Assembly (NCBI GenBank): GCA_030248215.1
Contig: JASANG010002804.1
Location: 1-64,000, forward strand
Source: Enoplolaimus lenunculus
Taxonomy: Eukaryota; Nematoda; Enoplea; Enoplida; Thoracostomopsidae
Length of the DNA: 64,000 nt
Direction of reading: 5' to 3'
In this document: piece by piece, positions 1-11,000 of the stretch
Layout: every line of letters begins with the position of its first letter
Numbering within the stretch: position 1 is the first letter of the stretch
The notes under the pieces: model-generated
The model's database searches: none
What the model saw: only the letters and a program-made list of their open reading frames with translations
What the model was told of the DNA's origin: nothing
Made by a program: the position numbers and the translations under genes

Positions 1-197
1 AACATTTATAACATATATGCGCAATGCAAAATCTCCACAAGACGTGAGAGCCTACTCGGGCTTGAGCGTCAAGCTCCTATAGCTCAGTGGTCATCGTAAA
101 CGCCTCCCACCCGTGAGACTGGAGTTCGAATCTCAGCTTGAAAATTCATCTCATATGAAATTGAAAATATTCATGTGAGAAAGGGTTAATAAAAATG
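1..197 (+). repeat. tRNA-derived SINE, family A, copy 1 (cut by window edge)
   Basis: A tRNA-like core at about 75-145 has an A box (TAGCTCAGTGGTCATCG) and a B box (GGAGTTCGAATCTC), followed by a tail ending in TGTGAGAAAGGGTTA. The same arrangement is found at 29363-29637 (minus) and 32682-32930 (plus). The shared part starts upstream of the tRNA region with ACAAGACGTGAGAGCC. Confidence 0.65.
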
Positions 198-520
198 CTA
201 AAAATTTCACTACTAAATTGTCTTAACTTCAGACAAAAGTTATCGAAGCCGGTGGTATATCCCTAGGTTCCAGCTATTATCTGTCATAGCGATATTGTTT
301 CTAATTAAACACGCTGGAATTGTTCTTAATTTTGTTTTAGGGCATGTGTAAGTTTAAAGCTCAAGCCTTCGCATAAGCATTATTCTATTAACTTACCTGG
401 AACAAACTTCACCAAAGCATTCAAATAATGAAATCCGACCCGTGCAGTTAGAGTAATCGATTTATAATTAAATTTAAAAATTTTACCTTGAATAATTATG
501 TCTGTTATTTACATTTTCAG

Positions 521-1093
521 GTGGATCAGAACGGCAACTCGTCCACGCTTCGCGCCGATGACGCCCTCGTTGCTAGCGAGCTTGTACCTCCACATGCCCC
601 CACCATGGACCCTCCTGCAGCGATATCTCACCGCACAGAACCGTTTCCAACCCCTTTGCCCAAACCGATGTCCCAAATCGCAAAATCAAGTCCGATCAAA
701 AATGACTTACCCCAGCTAGTAACAGAAGTAACATTTCCCATAGCTGGAACCACCTCCACAGCGCCTCAAACTGCAACAGTTCTCGCACACGATTACAATT
801 ATGGGGCGAAATCGCGAGATGATGTTCGTAAATTGTTCCGAGCTTATTCTGATGAAGAATTTCCGAACGCTAATGACGGGATGCCAGCGGCGATAGGGGG
901 AGGGACACCGGAAGGTAGCCAGGGGACTGGCAGAAGGCCGTCAGGGGCGCCTCGCGACCGAGGGTCAACTCCGGAAAAGAGCGCAAGGGAAGAAGCTGAA
1001 GGCGACGACGTTGAACCAGCGGTGTTGAGTGGGTCATTAAAAAGTGAGCATGATTTGCTAGCGTTGGATGAGTTAGCAGAGACACAACGTTAA
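521..1093 (+). CDS. Last coding exon of an unrecognised gene
   Basis: The exon opens after a good acceptor (TTATTTACATTTTCAG ending at 520) and is read in phase 0 from GTG GAT CAG to the TAA at 1091-1093, giving 190 residues. The open frame continues a little upstream, but only into what looks like intron. The peptide is rich in Pro, Ser, Thr and Ala in its first half, has a short mixed segment (DVRKLFRAYSDEEF) in the middle, and a charged Gly/Arg/Glu-rich end. I see no known domain, signal peptide or membrane segment; it resembles a disordered C-terminal tail. The rest of the gene must lie left of the window. It runs toward the formin gene, with stop codons about 1.45 kb apart. An AATAAA at about 1913 could serve its transcript. 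Confidence 0.6.
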   Translation: MDQNGNSSTLRADDALVASELVPPHAPTMDPPAAISHRTEPFPTPLPKPMSQIAKSSPIKNDLPQLVTEVTFPIAGTTSTAPQTATVLAHDYNYGAKSRDDVRKLFRAYSDEEFPNANDGMPAAIGGGTPEGSQGTGRRPSGAPRDRGSTPEKSAREEAEGDDVEPAVLSGSLKSEHDLLALDELAETQR

Positions 1094-2544
1094 TTTGTTT
1101 ATTTTTACTATTTTGATCAACGCATGTTAATTATAGAGCCTGCTCACTTTGAGACAAGGAGACTGTGAGTCTAGGTTATAACTGAAACTTTCACCGTTTG
1201 CGTTTGACCAAACAAAAATAAGGTCTTGCATGGGAATGATTTTCTAAGATTTGTCCGCTCATGCCGACCAGCCTCCCTTGTCTCTGTCTGTTGTTGCTAC
1301 ATTGTTGCTGTTTTTTCAGTCATAAACTCACTAACGAATCCAGAGGAGGGCGGGGGGTGTACGCCCCCCTGCCCAAATTTTTTTTGCGATAAAATGGTAA
1401 GGTCTATTTTAGCTTACAAATTTTATGTTTCAATATTATGAATATTGTGTTGTATGTACGATCATTTTAGTTAAAAAATTACATAATACGCTACCTCAAC
1501 TATTTACGCCCTAGCGGCGGATACAACGAAGCTCATCGAATGGCCATACCGACCCAGTCAAAAAATTCTCTCCCCACAAATCACCCATGCATAGCTGAGG
1601 GCCATAACAGCAGTATAAGCACCGTCGGGCGACTGCAAAAGTGTCAAGAATAAGCCTGCCGCTAAGTCTAAAGCTAAATACAAATCTGTGCGCAAGCTTA
1701 AACATAAGCCTATAAGCGCCTAAAGCCTCACAGTCTGCAGGTCCATTGGTGTCACTTTTGTAAAACAGCTGGAAACATCACATCATCATATTCTGGTCAA
1801 GTTTGGATTGTAAAAAATGAAACACTTTATTGGCACCAAAAGAAGTATTGCATTCAGTAATCGTGAAAAGTAGTTAAGTATTATATGTATATATATTTGC
1901 AACACAAATTATAATAAACAAAATAAATACAGCAGGCAGATTAGTGTAGGCAACTACTTTGTTATGTGTCCTATAATTTTTATAAATCGAGCTTAATGAA
2001 ATAATTTTGGCGTTTTGGCTCTAAGTTTTAAAATGTAACATAGATATGAATTTATCCTTTGACAGCCAGCATCCAAATAATATTCCACTTTTCTGCTATT
2101 TTTGCATCCGAATAGCACAAAAATTACTATGTTATATACATTATATATGTATATATATTTACACATATATATAAATATATATGTATATAATTTATATATG
2201 TATGTGTATGTATGTATGTATGTAGGTAGGTATATAATTGGCGAAACCAGAGAGCCTTAGGTCAGTTGAGCTAAGTCTGTACGTTTCTTTACTCGTTTCT
2301 GTTATATATACCAAACATTTATTTACTCTTCAATATTTTAGAATTGATACTAATCGTAGTTGAGCTGGTATATTTTTGGTGTTATAAATACATCAGCCGA
2401 TGAATATATACACTACTCCAGAAGTATTAATTAAATACATATGCAAAGAAAGTAAAAGAAGCACGAAATTCAAATTCAGGATACATTGGTACTATTTTCG
2501 TCATTAAAATCGGTCAGGCGGCATCTTCAACTCTGATCGACTGT
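1094..2544. other. Convergent 3' intergenic region
   Basis: This holds the 3' ends of the + strand gene and the minus-strand formin. It contains a GC-rich transposon-end fragment at about 1340-1400, a degenerate TTAGGC-type stretch at about 1640-1735, and an AT/TATG microsatellite at 2120-2235. Possible minus-strand polyadenylation signals (TTTATT on the plus strand) lie near 2320 and 1827. I see no further gene. Confidence 0.5.
2120..2235. repeat. AT-rich and (TATG)n microsatellite
   Basis: Alternating TA/TG runs followed by about five TATG units and TAGG units; simple sequence in the 3' flank of the formin gene. Confidence 0.8.
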
Positions 2545-3894
2545 CTAGAACCTCATTGGAGGAGATGGACCAAAAGGATTCCGACCTGAAGTAGTAATTT
2601 TAGCTTTGGCATTCTTTATTGGCATAAAACCAGAAGCCGAATCGTTATTTTGGCCAAACCTTTTTGATTTCCCCTGTTTCTTCTCCACCGTGTCACGCGG
2701 CATTTTGCATGACGCTGTTAGCACTGCTCGGTTCGGATTGGTCGAAACGAGCTCAGATGGTTTGATTACGGGTTCTCTCATTAGTTGTTTGATTTGATTC
2801 GCATTTTCTGCTGATGGCAAGGTGGTTTTCGTTCTTGGAGTTGTTAGCGTTGCTTTTGCTGTTGTTCTAATTTTTGGAGGCGACAGCAAACGTTCAAGTC
2901 GTTTTTGATTTTCCGGTGAATTTGTGGTTTTCACAGAATAACTTAATTTGGATCCAATTTTGCTAGAAGTTTCAGGCAAAACTTTTGCTTTTGTAGGTGT
3001 TGCGGCTGCGGCATTGCTTTGAAGTTCCGATGGTCCCGATGATCTCCTTGATACTGCAATTGGCATAGCAAGCTTGGACGGCGGCCTGGTTCTTTGAAGT
3101 GGCGTGTTTGGTCCATTTCCTTGCGACCATTGCGCATTCACATCAGACGTACAAGTCTGCCGACTCAAGCTTTGTTTTGTTTCCAGTTTTCTCTTTTCTT
3201 CTCGAGCTTTCATTGCCATAAGTCGTTGCTCCGCTAAAGAAGCAGTTTGCCTTTTCGATTGAATATGTCCTTTTGAGTTCATCGTTAGGTTGTTGGATAT
3301 ATCCGGGGATGCTCTACTGGATGATGTGTTTTTCAAGGAATTAATCCTAGGTCTCGTCTGGTCTAGGTTCTTGTTGCGCTGTAGGGGTTCTTCTGCGCTT
3401 GCCGATTTTCGAACATGTGCCGAGTTTCCCGGATTTCGAAGACCTGATTTCAATCCAAGATCCACAGCTTTCAAGGGATTGCTTGGTCTCACAGATTTGG
3501 TTCTGCTAGTCAAACGTGAGGTTACGGATAGGTTTCTTACTGGTTCATATTCCTGCTTTGATGAATTGCTTGTAGTTGAAGTTGTCGTTGACGTTCCGCT
3601 AAGTGATTTTTGGACTGAGATCTTATTTCGTGATGTTGATGGCATTGGAAACGAGGTGCCCATGTATCGGACTTGGATACTTCGGCTGGCTGGCGCAGAA
3701 TGACTAGATTTTTCACCATTACTCGTTGAGGGTTTTGTTTTCGATCGAATTTGTTTGCTATTGCTGCTCGCTGCATTATGATGGTCGTTGGATTTCGCGC
3801 CAAATATGGGTTGTCCGGTGGAATCGGATTTGGTGCTACTTGTTTGATTCTTTATATTTTCGCCCTTGTTGCGATTATTATTATTATTATTATA

Positions 3895-3933
<39 letters not shown>

Positions 3934-5039
3934 TTCATTCCTGCTAGCTTTTCGTAATGGTGTTCTAGTTGCTTTTATGGATTCGGAGTTAGGCGTCTTG
4001 ACCGCTGTTTTGAGTTGAGCGGGGCGAGAAGTATTCGTACCAATAGGAAGTTTTCTAATTGTTGAACCAGGCATTTTGTTTGCAATTTTTGTACCCACAG
4101 GATGTTTCGCACTTGATGTCTCTCGAATTGTCACAGGAATGCGGTTGTTTGCAGATAATTTCGTTTCGGCAACACATTTTGATGTTATCACGATATCACT
4201 GATGTTATCCTCACAATTCGCCGTATTCATTGTTGCAGTAGCATTAACCGGTGATAATTGCTGAAAGCTTTCATCCAGCGCAAGATTCGCTTTGCTCGAT
4301 TCAATTTCAAATACCTCCATTTCACTAGGACGTTTTGCCGAACAATAAAGAAAGTCGCAAACGCCATCAGGCGGCGTTGGTGGCAACACAATCAGCGGCA
4401 AAATCCCGGTTGAATACTGTGGCATAGCTACTTGGTGCTCATCTTCCAGAGAATTAGCTAGCCCATCAGTGCGCGCTAAACTAGCTACCTCGTCCGCGCG
4501 CACTATGTTAGCTACCTCGCCAGCGCACGCCAAGCCAGGCTGGCCGTGCTCGCTAATTGCAGTAGAACTGGTACAAGGATTAGCAACTCCGGTGTTGCTT
4601 GTACCACTACTACTGCTAGTACTCATCGCTTCCTGACCGCTTGCAAGTGAAGACCTTTGAGACCAACTGTCCTCATCGTACCCCTCATCTCGTTCGAGTC
4701 CTGATTCTTGCCCCCCGGATGATTCAACAAATGTTCCAGCTATGGCGTGTTTAGCTGGAACCGAACACGTAAAAAGATTTCTTTCTGATTCTGAAGCTGA
4801 GCTTGGCTTTTCGATTTCAAGCGTAGTTGTTACTGCTCCAAAATTACAATGGGAAGGAAAATCATAGCAACTCTCCGGAGAAATAGTTTTGTCGTTGTTG
4901 CCTGGGGACACCGAATTTTCCTGCAGGCTGCTCCTGTTAATAATCGTGGCGTTGGTTGAAAAATTTTGGGGCACGTTAAACGATGCCGAAACAGATTCTG
5001 TCGAGCTGGACGTAGTTGTGATGCAGGTGGGTGAATATC
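2545..5039 (-). CDS. Formin exon 15: basic Ser/Thr tail and stop
   Basis: 2,495 nt from TTTATTTTCAG|GA to the stop TAG at 2545-2547 (ending PSPPMRF). It has an acidic N-terminal third, an Asn run (encoded by AAT repeats at 3880-3940), then a long basic stretch rich in Ser, Thr, Lys and Arg (for example KNISV-like, [20 protein letters not shown]). Basic low-complexity tails of INF2 and FHDC1 relatives bind microtubules (family knowledge); whether this one does is inference. It is one of the longest exons of the gene and carries no visible domain. Confidence 0.85.
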
Positions 5040-8000
5040 CTGAAAATAAATTAAAATGTTTAATTAAAAAGCAGACTTAAATTAATACTTTATAACAGGC
5101 TGATTTTAGATTTTATGCACCCGGTATGTAACGTATGACTGACACAATGGTATAAATAATTCTGAGCGTAAAATCAAATACATAGCTAGTAAATATTTTC
5201 AGTTCCCTTTATGAACCAGTGCGTATAATTTTACCTCTTGCACTGTTCCTCCACAGGGGTAGGCTTAGGTTAGGTTTAGGCAAAATCGTGATTAAACCTA
5301 AACTGAAAACAGAATGAATGTTTTATTCAACGTATGATATGAGATATTGTACCACACCTCATACAGTTAAGTACCGTGCTACAACCACCACACCTTTCGG
5401 CTATAACTGTTCAGCACATCTGCGACACGGTTAACGCACGCCTCAGCATATCTTAACCGTGGCGTGTAGGGAGTTGCCAGGATATACACGTGGGTGTAAA
5501 AAATTTTTGTATGGGTGACCAAAATTTGTTAGAAGTTTTATGAGCAACCCATTGCCCTCTCTGCTACCGGCCGCTGCTAATCTCACTTTATTCAAGAAAC
5601 CAGAGACTGCTTGTTCTGGCGTCATGGTACAAGTCATTCGTAGCACGGCATATTGTTTTTTCGATATACAAACGTGCGCTGCTAAGCTTGTTTCAAGCGT
5701 GTGGTGCACTCGAACATCGCTGTCGTGCTGAGCATGTGTCTCACGAACTCGCATAACACACTTGCGCAGAACTCGTGCTATCGCACTCGCTCCATACTTG
5801 TGCGTCCACTCGTTCTTTAATATTCACTTGCAAATCAAGACAGCGGTGCTTTCACGTACGTACACTCCCATTTTAACGCATCGCAGCACCGTGCGTTCAT
5901 ATTACAAAAAACGTAAAGTCGTTCTACAAAGTAACCATCCCAGGTTACGGATAGTTACCAACCATTTCTGGCAACTCTATACATAATTACTGTAGTGACC
6001 CGAATAAGAGGGGGCTGATATTTATTTGGCCTCTCCAGAAGGTACCCCCCTTGTTATTCGGTTACGGACTGTAATTTATTTTTTACCCGCCCCCCCTCCG
6101 CCGTCCTTCGTTAATGATATATATTCGGTACTGCAACTATCCGTTGAATTAAACGTTTAGGGCGATAATGCAAGGCTATACTTGCAAGGCTATACTTAGG
6201 AATGTACTTTCAAAATTTAAGTACATACGCTTTACAGTTTCGAACTCAAATTATTTTGGCCTGGAGTCCTTTATGCGCTACAATTAGGGATAATTGACGT
6301 TTATGGACTCTCATTAGGGTTTAGGGACTCTATCCGCTTACGGACTCTTATTACGGATACGGACTCCAATTGATTGGTACTCAAAATGGAGAGCCCCTCT
6401 TATTCGGTTCAATACAGTACCTAAATCTAATTACAGTCAAATGCGACACCACCTCAAATTCAGTGTAGAGTTCATGCAATACTGTAGATAGAATGCTACT
6501 TAGAAACAGACAACTGTGTATAACTATAGTACATTTCTACGGTCTACCGCAATAATTTAGTGAACACTACGCAATATTTGGGTTTACTATATACTAAAAT
6601 GAAATGGTTAGCTAGCGAAATTCAAAAACCACATTTTCCGAGCATTTATCGAAATTAAGCACTCGTTCGAAGTAAAGACTTTTCTGCAGCCATCTCAGCT
6701 TGTAACAAAAATCTCCTCGTTTCTATTTCGTAGAAGTTTATAACATCTAGAGGCAACAGGGAATTTCTTTAATGTTCCTCCATAAAACACTCCCCCCAAA
6801 TAATGATAGCATTAATAACATAGCCCTAAGATTAGGAATGGGTTCAGTTTCAGCCTGAGCGTAAGCTTATGCTTCAGGACCCCAATGTTACTTTTAGGGC
6901 CGTAACAGTAGTGTATATATAAGCATATTTCTAATCCTAAGCGTAAAAATTACCTTATACCTAAGCCTAAGCCTAAACAAGACAATTTATGTAAAGCTTT
7001 AGCTTATTGCATTGCAGTCCCGCAGAAAAACGTTCCGTTTCCTGGTCTTTTGATGAGTCGGCTCGAGAACGTATTATACAGCAATGTGGACAATACTTTT
7101 GCCCTAACACTAATGTGAGGCAAAATATGAAACAAATACCAGTAATAAGAGTTAATAGTGAAGCTGGTAAAATTATTTATTTTATAATACCTAACCTAGA
7201 GAAATTTCGGCATCAAATTCTCTATAGATACACCATTGTATACGGTCCGGTTTCATAAGCTTTCTAGCTTTAATTTGTTTAAATGTTTGTATTTATTTAA
7301 ATACGGAGTTTTCTGATCAATATTATTAAAGCTGGAATATGCAAAATAGATTCTTTCTTCGTGCAATATGGTTTTTGCGACAGTTTCCATGGGCTTAGTC
7401 TTGCTTTATAACAAACATGTTGAACATATGATAACTCGATCGCATTTCAAAAGTTGCACCTGCGTGCAGCTGTGTTTACTAGTTACTACTATAAAAGGCA
7501 GTAAATCTGACTAAATCTATATTTTCTACACCGGCTACGGCGCTATAACATAGCTAAACACGCGTACAACTATCGCTAGTCACTAAGACACAATTCTAAT
7601 ACTTACACCATCGCTTTATATATTTGAATCTTTAAATATATTCATTCTAAGCTGAAAAGCTTGAAAATGTCAGATCATTTGTTGTTAATTCTCAAGGAAA
7701 TGGCACACATTACAGAGCTCTGGTAAAATTCTTCCAGCATTGGTAATGGGCTTGGGCAAATAGGTCTACAAAATGAGTCCTGACGCCGCAGGGAGTTGAA
7801 CACGAGTGGTTGACATAGCGGCGTAAGATGAAAAATGAACCAACGGAAACCTTAATTTATTCTTTAAAAACCACACCTACTTCGCGATTAATTCATAAGT
7901 TCTGGAGTCACAGATTGACTTTCTAGGATATATTTAGCTTCTATAGTCAGGGTGTAGCCGGATATCCGTTTCTGTTTCCTTTCCCGATAAAAATCGGTAT

Positions 8001-11000
8001 CCGTTTCCGTTTTTGATATAGAAACAGCGCAAATTTTGTTATTTTTACGTTCAAATTTGGCTATAAATCACGTATCTATCTCGCAATATTTCGTTACAGA
8101 TTTGCTGCAACTGTACAAGTGAAATAAAACGACTAAATTCGTCCAAAATCTTCAAAATTTCGGTGTATCGTCCATTTTTTCCATAAAATTTTTGAAAGAC
8201 CTGTGAATATTTGCACACCTCGACTGTGTTGGCAGAAAAATAAAACATGTTTGAAACTAATCAATATCCGTTATCCGTATCCGTTTCCGTTATTTTTACT
8301 ATCCGTTTACACCCTGTCTATAGTAAAGTAATCATAATTTTTAAACTGTTTCAAATAGCTAAATTGAAAAATACCAGATATCCATCATTCGTTGCCATAA
8401 TGACACATTTCTTAGTTTAAACTTGAAATTTAAAAAAAGATTAACTTATTCAGGTTTATAATTTAAAATTCAAAATTAGAAAATGTACCTCTTCCAGTTT
8501 CAACAGCTCGCGTTGCGATCGTGCTAACCGGTATGAACGTAAATTCAGCGCTTAACGTGTCGCTATCTTGTGATCCGTCTGAGTGATTTTGACTCCCAAA
8601 CCGTATTTCTTCAGCCTCTACCTCGCCGTTTTGGGCTTCCAAATCTGAAATTTCCTCTACCGACAGTAATTTTGTCTGGTTTTCTTCTAAAATTGGTCCA
8701 TCTGTGGTTACCGAGTAGTTAACTTGAAGTCGACCACGAGGTGTCGTTGACTCAATTTGACTCGAGTCTGTCCGAGTTGACTCAACAACTGTTGAATCAA
8801 CGCTCGGCGAGCCGTCAACTTCAGTCGAGTCCTGCTGTTCGTCGTGACACGAGTCGTCATCTGACTCGCGTCCGAGACAAATCACGGCAACTGTACTCGA
8901 GTCGCCGACTATGAGTTCGTCAGTCTCGGGTCGACTTGCATGGTCCTGATAAGCAGACTCAATTCGAGTCGAGTCGACCCTAGTTTTGAACTTAGCTCGA
9001 GTCGACTCTGCTTCACTGCCACTGTCGCCAACGGCGATGCGACTTTCCGCTGGACTTGTCTCACAACTGACACCAGCGTCACCGTTACCAGTCGAGTCAT
9101 CACCAGCCAGACTCGAGTCGACTCGACTGCTAACAATGCTCGCGCTACCACAACTCGTCTCTTCGATACCAGAGTCGCGTTGTGAGTGGCAACCGGTGTC
9201 TGCTGGAGACCTAGGACCGCCTGAGCGTCCACCCGAAGGCCAAGCTAGGGTAACAGCAACGTCAGAGTCGCAGGCGAGACTTGGGGCCGAAATTTGAGGG
9301 GAGATAACCACAGTTAGACTGGGTATATCGTCAGAAGAAGCAGTGTCAACTTCTAAGAGTTGGGGTTGCCGGAATTCCACTTGCCTCAAATTGGGTTCTG
9401 GCGTCAAATTATTTTGTAGGTTGATCTCAAAGTCCTCAATAACAGATTCCGTAGAAATCAGAGTTGTTTCACGGTTAGACATTGTGGAGACAAAGGTATC
9501 TTGGCTGGTTGATTGACTAGAGTTTTCTAAATGAGCGTTAGGTTCCGGTGCAGTAATCATGTGATCAATTTCAATTTTAGACCGTTCGCAGTGTCTCACG
9601 ACCTCGTCATATGCATTTAGACATTCGTGAGTGCCGGTGGACTCTATTTTAGTTTCGTCTAAATTCGAATCTAAGCTTGGTTTACAGCGGTGGTCTTCTG
9701 TTGAGTTTCGCTGACTGAAAGCTGTGGTATTGCGATGCCGAGCTGTAAGTCGTCGACCTAAAAGTGAGTAAAGTATAGAGAAATCCTTACTCTAACATTC
9801 TTCGCAAGATTGTTCTTTACAAAAATATAAAGTTAATCTGATTTATCCACAAATCAAGTAAAAAATATAAAATAAAATTGACAATCTTAACGCGGATGTA
9901 TATTAGAAGTTTGAGTACTAGACGTGTTCATTAGACAACTACATAGCTAGCATGGTGTAAATAGATATCCATTAAATAACGAAAATAAATTGTACCGCAA
10001 CGCGAATAGAAAGCGGATATTTAAATATCAATGCTTAAAAGATGTCTTATTTTTCTGGCAATACAACTACAGCATTCAAATATTTACCGACTACAACGTT
10101 ATAAGAAAAATATTGAATGCACCAAACCTTTAAGATATTGGACTGTTATTTTATTTTAGTTCAAACAGTGATTTTCGCTACTTTCATAATAGACGCAAAA
10201 ACGGCTACGGATTTTCATAGGAAACGATCATACGGTCATACCCTGCTCGCTGGAAACATATAATTTTCATACCAATAATTTTTCCTGAACTGTTGGCAGT
10301 GGTATAAAGCATTTGCTGCTGTTGTTGGTTTTGCTTCTCGATACTATTCGTCAACAAACTATCAAGATCCATATTGTTCCCAATACTCCCCAAACCTCCT
10401 CTGTCCTTTGATTGACACGCAGAACTTGGCTTAGCTCCAGTGACCACAAATGCCCGTTGTATTTGCGATGGACTATTTTGCCTCTTTCTTCTGTCTAATC
10501 CAGTCTCTGATTGTTGTCTTTTAATTTCAATAACACTGCCTTTCATTCCTTGCTGAGAATTTTTCGTTTTTGAGTCCAGATCATTTTTCGAAGACGCCAC
10601 ATTTTCTTCCGACCGTTGGCTGGTCAAACTGACACCGCTGATCGGTCCGTTCGCTACCGTGTCATACAACATTTTGCCTAGACTTTCGTTTGACGAATTG
10701 ACCAATTGTAAATTTGCAGTACAATCGTTAACAACGTGGGACGGCGGTGGTGAAGTTGGATTGGTCGGAGAGCTATATAATCGGCCCCGAATCCCGTTGC
10801 TCGGAATGGTGTTATGTTCCCATACAGGCTTGTGCACTTCGAGGGGAGCAGATTTCTTGGGAGGGTCTTCGCTCATCAATTGATTTACCCGTTCTCGCCA
10901 TGGCACCGCTGTTGGTTCCAGTTGTGTTTGTTCACTGGTGTTTGGTTCCTGTCGTTGTTCTTCGCTGTCTCTTCCTTTCGATGACGTCACCGACTGCCCT

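Larger units (their letters stand above)
5040..8488. other. Formin intron with three mobile-element insertions
   Basis: 3.4 kb holding a TA-flanked MITE (5990-6417), a TTAGGC-bearing element (6880-7037) and a hAT-like MITE (7948-8316). A degenerate TTAGG stretch is at about 5255-5300. No exon seen. Confidence 0.6.

Noticed and set aside
8909-9297. Overlapping open frames on both strands of the exon 14 region
   Set aside because: The repeated GAGTCGA-like word keeps several frames open; only the spliced minus frame joins the formin.
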